Part shown: piece after piece, positions 1 to 13,000 of the stretch
Position numbering within the stretch: the first letter of the stretch is position 1
How the letters are laid out: the number at the start of each line of letters is the position of its first letter
Source: Laguncularia racemosa
Taxonomy: Eukaryota; Streptophyta; Magnoliopsida; Myrtales; Combretaceae
Direction of reading: 5' to 3'
Assembly: GCA_037954665.1 (NCBI GenBank)
Contig: JBBMOL010000300.1
Location: 579,989 to 643,988, forward strand
Length of the DNA: 64,000 nucleotides
Program-made: the position numbers and the translations under genes
The notes under the pieces: generated by a model
Told to the model about the DNA's origin: nothing
Database searches by the model: none
The model's input: the letters and a program-made list of their open reading frames with translations, nothing else

Positions 1-206
1 GGAAAAGTTGTCTCTGCCCTTGACTCGACTTGCTTTAATACATAGTTCTCTCTCGTCAGTCACTCCAAACCCCACACATCGCATCCAGAGTCCTCTTGCT
101 TTTTTCCATTACCAAATTCCCCTTAGGTTTTATTCCTCAATAACAAAGTACGGGTTCTACACTCTCTTTTTTTTTAATATCTAAAAAGGGTTAGAAACAT
201 TATAAA

Positions 207-512
207 GGTAAATTACAACAATATCCCTTAAAAACTAATTATAAAACTATACAATGATTTTTCTAATTTTTAACACCAATTTTTCTTTTTTTATATCATG
301 GGCAATGCCAATAATTTCTCAAAATCAATTTATTGTCTGATTTGTCCCCTTATGGCCGATAGAATCAAATGGTGGGTCAACTTAAAATAATAAGAATTAC
401 AGGCAAAAGACTTACTTGATTCTGCAATGCTAAGGAAAATATTTTTAATTCAAAGCTATTAGGGGCATAAATATTAATGGTTTTAAAAGGGATACTATTA
501 TTGTAACTTACC
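207..512. mobile_element. Candidate MITE with terminal inverted repeats
   Basis: The left end (GGTAAATTACAACAATATCC from 207) is closely matched by the reverse complement of the right end, which finishes in GTAACTTACC at 512; the two arms pair over about 25-30 bases with a few mismatches. The interior is AT-rich and non-coding. Size and ends resemble small Mutator-like MITEs of plants. I could not find a convincing target-site duplication, so the family is inference. Confidence 0.45.
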
Positions 513-2022
513 CAAAATTGTTGGGTTCTTTTTGGTCAGCAATAGCAAGTATTCCCAGAGGAAGCCATTTCTGAACGGTATCGTAAATCTTAAGTTTAGG
601 CGGTTGCTCAAAATATTTCTTGGCATCCGATTCTTGTGGATATCAACAAAAAATGTTCCTTTTTCCAATTATTGGTATATCACTCCTTTTTTTTTTTTTT
701 TTTATCATCTTACTTTTACTCTTTGGAGAGGGTCCAGATCTTTTCTCAGTTTAGGAGTGGACAAAAAAAGAACCGACGATGCACTAGCACTATGCTATAT
801 GCACAACCCCACAAGGAAGCTATAATAGCCAGCCAGTAACAAGAAGCTCTTTATGCAAATTTTGCAGTCATCATTCATGTTCTACTACCATACCATCAAA
901 TTAAATCCATAGCTCATCTCATGGATTACATTGGGGGAAAAAGGAAGCAAAAGTAAAACAAGGAACCAGGTTGCAAAACTTGGCTTGAGTCTAGTTATTA
1001 GATAGTTATACATAATGAATATTCTTTAGCGGCAATTCCCACGCCGTCAGACCATCAGCAACAAATTCTGCCACATAAACATAATTCTCCTATGTCAAGG
1101 AGATGTAAGACTTAAAAGCCCTGTCTCACTGTAATTCATAGTTTGCATATATAGATGTTGTTAATTTAATTTCCTTATCCTATACCCACAAACTGCAAAC
1201 AATTGTAACCCCGCATGCTTAAAATCATCTCACCAACATGCAAATAATCCGAATGATCCATTGATAAATGAGAGATCGTACTCCTAACCCTAAAGTCCCT
1301 AAGTAACCCAAATTGGTTGAGCACAAATAAAATTAAGTCAAGCAAAACCCTTTACAAAGTAGACTGGTCGATTACGTCTCTAATCTAGTCAATTGCATTT
1401 TCCCTTTAGCTCCCATATAGTCTATCAATTTTTAATGCAATTAGATAAAAAAAAAAAATTGCTAGTTGTGCATAAAATGGATCAACCATGATTGATTGTG
1501 CAAATAATTGAAAAAGAACAAAAATTTGATGTAAAAGTATTACAATTAGACGTTATTTTGTAAGGTCATAGTAGGGGCTCAAATGATAATTTCATTTACC
1601 ATCCAAACCTTGTTTAAAATAGGAGAAGACAAGAAATAGGACTTACCATTCAAAAATGATAGGCATAGTGTTGTCTGGATGGTAGAACAGTACGATAATC
1701 ATCTAGACATAAGGAATGAATTAGAACTTTCACGAGTTGACAATCTCTTCCCAGCCAATTGAAAATCTATTATCACGAGTTAGAACTTTCATCATATAGT
1801 TATTAATTGTGATAGCTAAGGTATACCAAGTATTAAGTTACACTTTATCAATAATAGTATACATATAAGTAACAAATTTAACACCTTACGCAGGAAAGTC
1901 AAATGTACTCATTTAAGGTTGAACCATAAGATAAAGTAACTAACAATGGTGTTATGAACACTAAATTGCATTTCATCCCTCTTAAAAGTCTCAAATCCAC
2001 AAAATTGAGTGCACTATTTGTG

Positions 2023-2238
2023 TCAATTAGAGCACTCAACTTCCCCTTTCTTAGAAAACCCACACATTAACTCCCTATTCTTGTAAAACCCATATATCCT
2101 CATAATACCGCAATCTTTACTACTACTACATTTGGAAGTATATAAGGTTTGTTTACACAACTCTTCCTTATGCTTCTCTTCTTCATCAACCTCTAAGGCT
2201 ACATCCTCCAAAACTAGCTCATTTTCTACCACCAACAT
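2023..2238 (-). CDS. Small cysteine-containing ORF, unrecognised
   Basis: A 71-residue open frame. The first 27 residues are strongly acidic (runs of Glu and Asp, e.g. DEEEKHKEE) and lack a signal-peptide profile. The C-terminal half carries five cysteines at residues 28, 37, 43, 59 and 69, spaced a little like small cysteine-rich plant peptides, with KCSSSKDCG in the middle. I recognise no family. It could be an exon of a small peptide gene, a decayed transposon fragment, or chance. No promoter or splice context was established. Confidence 0.2.
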   Translation of the reverse strand: MLVVENELVLEDVALEVDEEEKHKEELCKQTLYTSKCSSSKDCGIMRIYGFYKNRELMCGFSKKGEVECSN

Positions 2239-3989
2239 GTTTAATTACCTTATGGCTTAGCCTAAAAGCTTTGTAACGTTGAAGACATAACTTAGATAAA
2301 TTGCACAATCACCCCTAAAAACTGGTAAAATTATACAAACCCTTGAAAATGGAGCTCATGCTTAGTTCAGGAGTGCTAAATACCAATTTTTTAGAAAATT
2401 AAGGATCATACAATTTTAAAAATTTTCAAGAACGGCCAACGCAACTTACCCCATAACTTTTGTCTCTTCCCACTTAACTCTTCTTAAGTGAGTCTTCAAG
2501 CAAACTTGTGGTTATTTTGTGAGTTTGTGGGGTTATTATTTATTTACTTATTGTTTGAGAATTGTTATTATAGGTTGTCTAAGAAGGATTTCTAGTCTTA
2601 TTTGTGTTTGCATGTATCGTCTTGAAGCGTTGCATGGTTTAAGGTAAATGATTTGGGCTGGGTTAACGAATATCCCAAGTAAAAGTGGTGTTTCTCTGAG
2701 TTTTCACATTAAGTTTAGAAGATCTAGTGATAGCTTAGCAAGGATATAATAAACCTGTCGTATAGTTTAAGGTCAGAGCATTCTTATATGTATTGACTTT
2801 TAAGGTCAAGTGCAAGTGATGAATGGTCGTTGCTTCACATCTTTCGCAAGTCACAAACTATTTCATAAACAATCTATTTTTAAAGTGAAACCCATGACTA
2901 CACAACTAACTTACAAATTATAAAATTCTCGTGAAATCATGTTTATTCGGCATACGTACTAATCATATAATTGTATAAACTTAAGATATCAAGGTCATAT
3001 TTTTCACAGCGAAGTCGGGAAGGCAAACCAATTACTACACTATTACCAATCATAATTTTGGCTCGCCATTTCACCATATATTGAAAGTTGTTTTGAAATG
3101 ATATAGAAAGCACACTACAATTTGTAATATTTTAGCTTTTGTCGAATTCCACACCTTATGTAGCATGTGACTTTTTTATGCTAAGACTTGAATTATTTAA
3201 AAGCAATTGAATGCAAAGCGGTGGTTTCAATCATCCATATTTTAGAGCATACGCATCACATACACGTTCCTCCAATCGCAATTTACTAAAATTTTTCCAA
3301 TATATTTTTAAATACACGCAACACATTATTATAGATTAACACAACTATTAAACAATGCCATCAGGGCCAATATAACACTTACCCCATTAGAGTTAAAAAT
3401 GATAGATCCTTCGAGAATATATATATATAGGCTTATACGTAGTCAATATAACCATCTCTTTCAGCCATTTCTCCAATCATTTACAATTTAGAAAACCTAG
3501 TTTGTCTTATACGTTCTCCAATCCATCAACAAAACAACTTTAAGCCCGCAACCCTCATGCCCTAAAATATTCAAAGCGTCATATCTTTTGCACGATCCGC
3601 CAAAAAGAAAACCGAAGGCCCAACAAAAGTATGGAGAAAAGGGGGTAGCGACATAAATAGAAACAACCATTAACAAGATATCTATCTCCACATAACAGAG
3701 AACACAATAAACCAATAGGGGCCCGGGTGGGGGACGGCGCATTACTTTTTTCCAGACGTCGTCTTAGACAAACAGCTAGCAAAAGAAGAATGAATCTGCC
3801 TTTTTAAAGTCAAATATACACGGTATCAGACGCCAAACCTCTGAGAGTTAAGCCTTCAAATGACCAACCTTGCTTCCCATGAAACCTAGCCAATGAATGG
3901 CGATTCAAACTGTGCTGATGGATATAGTTAGAGCCCACAACTTGACATTAGTATAACCAGGCTGCCGATCCAAAATTTTTGTGTGGTTT

Positions 3990-4064
3990 TCATGGTGAAG
4001 TTGCAGACTGGGAGCCGAAATGGTCCTGCTGGTCACTAGGGAAACCAAAATTTTTGAACAGACC
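3990..4064 (-). CDS. LCMT1: LCMT1 exon 13 (residues 320-343, stop)
   Basis: Encodes GLFKNFGFPSDQQD and a short Ser/Gln-rich tail ending in TGA at 3992-3990. Acceptor ACATGTAG. The FGF core matches the end of plant LCMT1 proteins; the tail is variable. Confidence 0.88.
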   Translation of the reverse strand, partial: GLFKNFGFPSDQQDHFGSQSATSP

Positions 4065-7000
4065 CTACATGTATAAAATAGTCATGGTCTCAGCATGAGA
4101 TTAAAAATAAAAACTTTCGAACCCATGGAATAGCAAGAAATCCTTCAGATAGCAAGCATCTCAAGCTAGCTAAAATTTATCAGCAGGACAACCATGTACA
4201 TCAGCCATCATCTGATCTCCACTAATTTTTTAGTATGTCGATCCATGAAGTATGCTTACTTGATAGGATTAAACATCAATGCATTCCCTTTCGAAAAGAG
4301 GTCATCAAAGAAAGGGGAAAAGAAATGTGCAACAGAATCTTGTTAAACCGAGTAAAGATATACTGGCACAAATTAGTACTCTGGTCAACCTTGAGGCTGA
4401 AAGGAAACATCTGGTACTAGGCACCGCACACATGTACAGTATGACCAACATTTGTACCATTAAAAAATTACTGCAGATCATTTCTTTCAACTAACTGGTT
4501 TAGTTTTTATCAACATAAAGGGACAAAAGCAACTTCATTGGTTATAGGATGTAATAAAAATTCCAGAAATTTCTGACTGGATTCCAGAGAATATGTCTAT
4601 TGTCTACACAACAAACTTATAAATACATTTTATTTATTGATGCACAATCACCATGATATCGCACATAAAGAATAAATTTTAAGATGCGATGCAACAAATG
4701 CTTGACAAGGTCTCACGTAAAGCAGCTTACCATGAAATCATTTACAGCATAAGTCACGCAATAGTGCTCCTGAAAATCAGCACATCATAGACAGCTTTAA
4801 ACCCATGCATGACATAATATTATTAGGTCGGACAATATTGCTAATTCAACACAATAAGAATGCAGTTAGCATATCTAGTTGCCTAGTGATGACAAATTAC
4901 AGGAAGATATAGCTATTGCCTTTTTTTCTTCTTTTCTTTTCTGGCGTTTGGCATCATAGTAAGAAAATGGAAACAATGTCAAAATTAGTATTCCAACAGC
5001 TGGACAACAAATTTCATAAGTTAACAGCCTCATGACTTGAGTGGTTTTTTAATTTCCTTTTCTGTCAAGGACTTGTGGTGTTGGTAAATGTAAGCCCTTA
5101 ATAAGAATTTTTGGGCCAGTACCTTTAAAAGAAAAGAATACAACACCAAACGTAGGAGGAAGCTTCACATTTGCTATAATTCCCTTAGTCTAATGGTTTC
5201 CTTCACATCAAGACAGAGAGCATAACTTGCCTGCATCATGTGCCATTCCTCAAATTCATCAAATAACTCCAGCTGTTCGATCCTAATCAGAAGAAGATCA
5301 TAGATGTGAATCTACCCTCAAATAATAATTTAAAATTCACATGCATATGCATGGGGTGATCAGGTTCCAACTAGCATATGAAAAAGTACAAGAGAATAAG
5401 AATGAATTATCCACAAGGAAGGATTCCCTAGAATTTTGGCAAAGAAAAAGTTGATTCCGTAGCAAAATGGCTCCTAACATTGAATCTAAGGGAAGTTGCA
5501 CAAAAAGTTCATAAAGAGATGCTGCTAAAGTTTCCCCCCCTCCTTAAAAAGTGAAGTGGTCCAAATTCTTGAACCATGCACTTCAGTGAATCCTCTATAT
5601 AAGAATAAATATTTTCCCAAAGCATAATAAAACATATTTTACAAGCACCATAAACACTCACAAACTTAAGTATATGTGAAGTTTTAAAAATTTTACTGAG
5701 GGGGTACAAACCAAATTCATGAGTTACTGAAACAACCACAAGACTGCAAAAGGTTCATATTAAGTTTCCTTTTAGTGAATCATACTAAAAATTTCTTGAG
5801 TGCATTGGCCACATTTCAAAATAAACCATCATTTGAAGGAAGATTTATATCTTAAAGAAATTGGCAGCAGGATAAGTCTGCAACAGGAATGTAGATTTGC
5901 ATGGGTGTGGCAGCAGGGGGGTAGGGTGTGGGTGTGGATGATGACTCAGAATTTCATTAATGTAAAGGAAGGGTGTGTGCATAAAGTAAAAATATGAACA
6001 CATACAGCTAGAGGATGTATGGGTAAATATTCTTACAGACAAGAAGTCCTACACCTCAAAAGTAAATTGCATGGAGCTATAATGAGGAAGAGGCATTTAA
6101 AATTCCCTTATCAGGGTTTGAAGGAGAGTATGAGCACACCATCTGACATTCATTGCTCTCCTTCATTAAGGGAAAAATTCCTTGCACCCACCTTTAACCC
6201 CAAAACCACATTAGACCACAAGATTAATGTTAGGGTTGCAGAGAAAAGAACTAGTAGATTTACTGATTTTGCAGTTACACAACCACCAACTTTGAAAGTT
6301 CACAGGAGCAAGCGGCACCTTACAAGAGCTTAGAGCTCCTAAGTTTTTTTGCTAATTTAGTAAGTTGTAATAATAAAAAACATATTTACCAAAGGCCAGC
6401 TTCCAAGAATAAATTGCCATAGACAGGGAGGATGTTACAGGATCTTGTTAGAGGATGATTTAGGATAACTTCTTCTATATTTTTTCCCTCATCCTCATTG
6501 AATTTTCAACCGTATTTACCTATTTTATAAGGGCAACTTGAGAGAGAACTCTTAGATCTCAATAACAATTATTTTCTTGTGAGTAAAATCTAGAATAATG
6601 TTTCCCACAATTTCTGCCCTTTTACAGTACATACAAGGCAGTTTAGTAACTGCTAATCCCCTGACTTTACTCCTATTTTGACACAAAATATAACTGATAC
6701 AACTGACATATATCCTTATTGACTCTAGACATAACTAACTGATCCTTATTGACCTTATATACACCGACATATCATACATTGAAACATATATTTCAAACAT
6801 CCACATTAGCACTTTGCTTAGAGGTTTCTTATGTTGCATAAATGGCGTAGGGGATTACCACTTGACAAACCCCAACCCACCAAAGTGCCGGTCTAGGCAC
6901 AACTCACTGCTATCCCTTGTGAATTCCTAAGCGCAGATGGGATCGGCTACATTGCGAGTGGTGTAGGAATACCCCTCAAAGCCGATACCCTCACCATGTC

Positions 7001-10000
7001 ACGGCAAATGGCTAACCATGCTAGAGTACTGGTGGAGATTGATACGCGGGAGGAACTTGTAACCATCGTGGAGGTGGAAAGATCTGATGGTAGGACTGCT
7101 TTGGTAAATGTTGAATATCAATTGTTGCCCCTTAGGTGTGGCGAGTGTAATGTATTTGGCCACAAGTGTGGTGGCCAAGTCCCTACAGTGAAACCACGAG
7201 CTACATCTGATCAGCATGTAGCCAATGAGGAGCACTGGCAACAGAGTCGACGGCTAGGAAAAGGAACAGGGAAAGGGAAGGTAGGTGTGGAGGGGACAGG
7301 AGCGGGTCATCAACCAATCACCCCAAGTAGTTGTGGGCGAGGGGAAAATAAGAAGGAAGGAAAGGATGTAGGTACCTCCAAGGTGGATATATGCACAACA
7401 CTAGAGGAGACGGGGAAATCTAGATTGGATCCTTATTTGAGTCGCCCAAGGAGGATGCAATGGAGCCAAATGTGGCCATGCAAACAGTGAAGGAAGGTGT
7501 GGCAATACTGGATACCCCACCCGATGGCAGGGGTATAGCAAATGTACTGCCTTCCATAACCACGGTCGAAGGAGCACACACAGAAGCGGACTGGAAGGGG
7601 CTTGGGGCATGCGGTGGAGGGGTGAGGGAGAAGGTAACGGACCTGGAAGATATTGAGAACACCCCTCTTGCTCAACTGATCCCTCAATTACTTCAAGCAC
7701 CTAATAGTTCTTCCAAGAACAGCAAAGGATCTTCATCCTCTAGCCGGCAGAAAAAGAAGCTGCGCAAGAGGCGAAGAACATTTACTTAACACTCATGGAC
7801 CTCCATCCCCATGTATATAATAGCTTGGAATACACGGGGATTAAACGACCCCATAAAGGTTGTGGAAGTCCGAAATACTTGTGAAGCCCAAGGAATAAGT
7901 CTTATTGGTTTACTTGAAACAAGGGTCAACCCTCCAAATGAGAACACCATTAAGAATATGATGGGGCTTAAGTGGCAGGTGTGGATTAATACAGCTGCAA
8001 GGAAACGTATTTGGATTGCATGGAAGCCAAGGGATTGGAACGTTAGGGTGGAGCATGAACATGCACAATATGTGCACTATACAGCCACCAATCTACGTCA
8101 CAATATAGCTCTAGCTACAACATTCATTTATGGGTCAAATTGTGATTGGGAAAGACGATCATTATGGCTAAACCTTAGGGAGTTAGCACCTTCAATGCGA
8201 TTGTGCCCTTGGGCGGTACTAGGTGATTTCAACACCACGAGATACATCTCCGAAAAGCAAGGGGGAAACATGCGGCTCACTGAAGCTATGGTTGACTTCC
8301 AAAATTGCATTGCACAAGTAGAATTGGAAGACTTGAGGCAATCAGGAGATCTTTTCGCTTGGTCCAATAAACAAGTGATAAACCTTATACTAAGGAAACT
8401 TGATAGGATTATGGTTAACCACTCCTAGCTTAGTTCCCTTCAGAGAACACAAGCCAAATTCCTACCGCCTATGCTATCAGACCACTCACTGGCAGTTATA
8501 CACTTTGATCATGGACGTGGGGATAAAAAGACCCCTTTTAAATTTTTCAACTTTTGGGCAGACCATAGGGACTTCAAGGAGATCGTGAGTTGTGGATGAA
8601 AGGAAGATGTGGAAGGTTCCAAGATGTTTCAGGTGGTAAAGAAGCTAAAACAACTCAAGATGGCATTTAAAGCACTGAATAGAACAGAATATTCGGACTT
8701 ACCCAACCGGGTGAAGACTGCAAAGGATCACCTAGCCCAAGTCCAAGAGAGGATGCTTACCACAGGTACCTCCAACAGTATGGAGGAAGAAAGGGCTGCG
8801 TTTAGAGCATACTATCTCCTACGAGGTGCTGAGGAGAGCTTCTATAAGCAAAAATCAAGAGCCCTGTGGTTGAAGCTGGAGGATAAAAACACCTCTTACT
8901 TCCACAAAGCGATGAAAAATCTGCATGATAGGAATGCCGTATATCAACTGACAAGGGAGGACGGCAGTGAGGCAGTTGGAGAGGATGAGGTGCAGGATCT
9001 AATAGTTAGCCATTTCCAGCAGTTGTATGGCAAGCCTTCCACAACTGGCTGTTTAGAGGACATCAAAGACAGGATGATGCGAACTCTAAGTGAACAGCAA
9101 AGTAATGAGCTTGAGGCCCCATTCATAGATGAGGAGATAAAATGGGGTTTTACATCTCAAGCTAATGAGAAAGCACCAGGACCAGATGGGTACATGGCCA
9201 GATTCTTTAAAGAGGCTTGGGGAATCATTAGTGATGACTTGATAATTGCAACAAGAGAATTCCTTGTGTCAGGCCACCTCCTCAAGCAAATCAATGCAAC
9301 AATCATTTCCCTAGCGCCAAAGGTAGCTAACCCTACCAAGATGGGGGATTTTCAGCCCATTGCCTGCTGTAACGTAATCTACAAGGCAATCTCCAAGGTC
9401 CTCGCTGCACACATCAAAAAGGTCTTGCCATCTTTGGTTGGAAGGGAACAATTTGCCTTCATCCTGGGAAGAGGGATAACAGACAATATCTTTATTGCGC
9501 AAGAGTTGATGGCAGGATACCACTTACAATCGGGACCCCTACGATGCACACTAAAGGTAGACCTACAAAGAGCCTATGATACTTTACATTGGGATTTCCT
9601 ACTAGCAGTCCTAAAAGTAATGAAGTTCCCTCACCAAATGTGTACTCTCATTGAGCAGTGTGTCACCACCCCTATGTTTTCTGTTAACATAAATGGTGAA
9701 TTGTCGGGTTTTTTTGCGAGCAAGCGAGGTTTGAGACGAGGGGACCCTATCTCCCCTTATCTATTTGTATTGGGAATGGAAGTGCTCTCCACTTCATTGA
9801 GGAGGTTAACTTCTAACCCCCAGCTCTCCCTTCACTGGCGATGCAAAACTGAGAGAATAACCCATCTTTGTTTTGCTGACGACTTGCTTATATTCACATA
9901 TGGGATCCACATGACTGGTCATGCAAACCTTACAACATTTCCATACCATCTCGGGTCTACAGGCTAATCATGCCAAAAGCAGCATATTCTTCTCAAATGT

Positions 10001-13000
10001 CACATCGAGTACTAGAGAAGATATCCTCTTTGCCACCCGTTTTTGTGAAAAGGAGCTACCAGTGCGCTACCTGGGGGTCCCACTCGTATCTTCAAAGCTC
10101 AGAAAAGTGGATTATGAGGCACTCTTGGAAAGGATCGCAGCACGCATCACTACCTGGACTACTAAATACTTGTCTTACGCGAGTCAACTTCAACTAGTAA
10201 AGTCAGTCCTATTCTCCATGCAGGTTTACTGGTCCTCAGTGTTCATCTTCCCAAAGTCCGTCATAGCAAAGATCGACAAACTAATTCGGAACTTCTTATG
10301 CAGCGGTCAACCCAACACATATACCAAAGCCAAAGTGCGTTGAGAGAGGGTGTGCCAACCTATGCGGTGTGGTGGGCTGGGAATCCCGAACCTACTTCAG
10401 TGGAATAAGACTATCCAACTCAAGCACATTTGGCACCTATGCAAGAAGGGACCAAAGAGCATATGGTCAGAATGGGTACACTCCACCCTTCTTAAAGGGA
10501 GAAGTTTTTGGTCTGTTAAGGCACCTGCTCGATGCTTATGGTCCTAGAGGAAGCTGCTGAAATTGAGGACTAAGGTTCGAAATTGTTTTCAATGGGAACT
10601 TAACAATAGGCTAGAGATATCACTTTGGGCAGACTACTGGCTCCCGATAGGGCCCTTGGACACAATATTCAGTACCACAGAGAGGGGCAACACGGGTTTT
10701 CCTCCAACAATGAGACTATGTTCCTTAATGAATGGCGAATACCAACAACCCCATTTTGGAACAACACTCATATACTAGCCTTTTTGCGCCCGAATGCTTC
10801 ACGCTCATACCACTTCTATTGGAAGCACTCAAGTTCAGGAAAGTATACCATCAGAAGTGGCTATGAGTTCCTCTGGCCCCCAGACACTGCAATGCCATGG
10901 TATAAAGTAGTGTGGAACAACAAATCCTTACCGAGGCACTCATTTATACTTTGGCTAGCCTAGCAAGGTAAACTAGCGACCCTGGATAGAATAATCTCAT
11001 GGGGGATCTCAGTGCCTACTACATGCTTCCTCTGTAACCAAGGTAGAGAGAGCCACGAACGTCTTTTCTTTACCTATAGCTACACATCGGCTTTATGAGG
11101 TTTGGTTTGTGACTGTTTCTAATGCCCTTCCTCATTTAGTACATGGCAAGGAACCATGAGTGCTCTGGTGGCGATAGCGGATTCCTCAGCCCTAGCGGCT
11201 AAAACATGGAGTACAGCTCTTGTAGCGTCAGTATACTATATATGGCGTATACGTAATAGTGTACACCTGGGAGGAAACCTATCTGCTATAAGCTATATTA
11301 TAAACCAAATTAGAATGTATGCTACACTAATGTAAGATAGAGTTTGTACTACCTAGAAGCACTATGTTGCTATATTTGTACCTTGGTTGTCTTGTATCTT
11401 ACCATTTAGCAATGTAAACTAATAATGTTTAATGAAAATCTTCTCTCTTATTATTTCAAGGAATAGATACACATATATATACAAAAGAATTATTTCTGAC
11501 TATATATTTCTATTCCTAAAATATGCACTATATATATGATACACAATATTGCTATCTATATATATATACAGAATATTATTACAATGAAATCATTAGGATA
11601 TTAATTCCTAATATAGAAAAGAATCTGATTTGATTTCCTACACTCCCCCTCAAACCAGATGATATATGTTCATTAAACCAAGCTTGGAACTTAGTTCAAT
11701 GGAGTTGGGTCGAAATAGAGCCTTTGTCAAGATATCTACCACTTGTTGTCTAGAAGGAACATAATTAAGAGAAATCTCTTTTCCTTCTATTTTCTCATTG
11801 ATGAAATGCCTATCTATTTCGACATGCTTTGTTCTGTCATGATGAACTAGATTCTTGGCAATTGCAATTGCTAACTGGTTATCACACATCACTTGAATAG
11901 GATTAGCCATACCAATCTTGAGTTCATTCAAGAGACATTTTAACCAAATTCCTTCACATATGCCTTAAGCTAATGCTCGAAACTCACCTCAGCGCTGCTG
12001 CGAGCTACTACTTGTTGCTTCTTACTTCGCCATGTTACCAGGTTTCCCCAAACAAATAAGCAATATCCGGATGTAGATTTTCTATCAATAGGAGATCCAA
12101 CCCAATCTGCATCAATGTAGATAACAAGTGATCTATCATGTGCCTTCTCAAACATTAACCCCTTTCCAGGATTCTTTTTGAGATACTTGAGGATTCTATT
12201 CACTGCCTCCATGTGATTTGTAGATGGATTGCTTAGGTGCTGACTAACAATACTGACTGCAAAGCTTATATCTGGACGTGTGTGGATAAGGTATATCAAC
12301 TTTCCTACTAAACGTTGATAACGCCCCTTATCTGCTGCTAACTCTCCAGTTCGAGGCATTAATTTTGTATTGGGATCCATAGGTGTTTCAACAGGCTTGC
12401 ATCCACTCATTCCTGTTTCAGTCAGAAGATCCAGAACATATTTGCGTTGAGAAACTGAAATTCCTTTGCTAGTTCTGCCTACTTCCCATTCCCAGAAAAT
12501 ATCTTAAATGTCCTAAGTCTTTGATTTCGAATTCCTTGGACAATAAGATCTTAAGTTTTCTCATCTCTCCTTCATGATTCCCAGTAAGAACTATATCATC
12601 AACATATACAATCAATATTGTAATTCTCCCATCTATGAAATGTTTGATGAATAGTGTGTGATCTGCTTGAGATTGAGAGTACTTGCGTTGTTTAAGTACT
12701 CTTGTGAACCTATCAAACCAAGCTCGAGGTGATTGTTTCAGTCCATATAGTGCCTTTTGTAGCTTGCACACTTTTCCTCTTGTTTGCTCTGTTTCAAAGC
12801 CAGCAGGTATGTCCATATAAACTTCCTCAATTAAGTCTCCATTGAGGAACGCATTCTTCACATCAAGCTGGAATAATAGCCAATCCTGATTTGCAGCAAC
12901 GGATAATAGCACGCGTATTGTATTGAGCTTAGCCACAAGAGCAAAAGTTTCTTGATAATCAATTCCATATGACTGCGTGAATCCTCTAGCTACTAACCGA

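Larger units (their letters stand above)
1..3989. other. Non-genic flank downstream of LCMT1
   Basis: AT-rich sequence with no recognisable multi-exon gene on either strand. It contains one candidate inverted-repeat element (207-512) and one unexplained small ORF (2023-2238, minus), listed separately. The part just below 3990 would be the LCMT1 3' UTR on the minus strand, but no poly(A) site can be fixed by eye. Confidence 0.5.

Noticed and set aside
532..839. Overlapping plus-strand ORFs of 97 and 67 codons
   Set aside because: They run through a long T-tract and have no domain, conserved start context or repeat-family similarity.
3497..3782. Two overlapping minus-strand ORFs downstream of LCMT1
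   Set aside because: Different frames of the same GC-richer patch, no recognisable protein; possibly 3' flank only.
5800..6333. ORFs on both strands in intron 10, longest 104 codons
   Set aside because: No domain and located inside an LCMT1 intron without splice support; chance frames are common in sequence this long.
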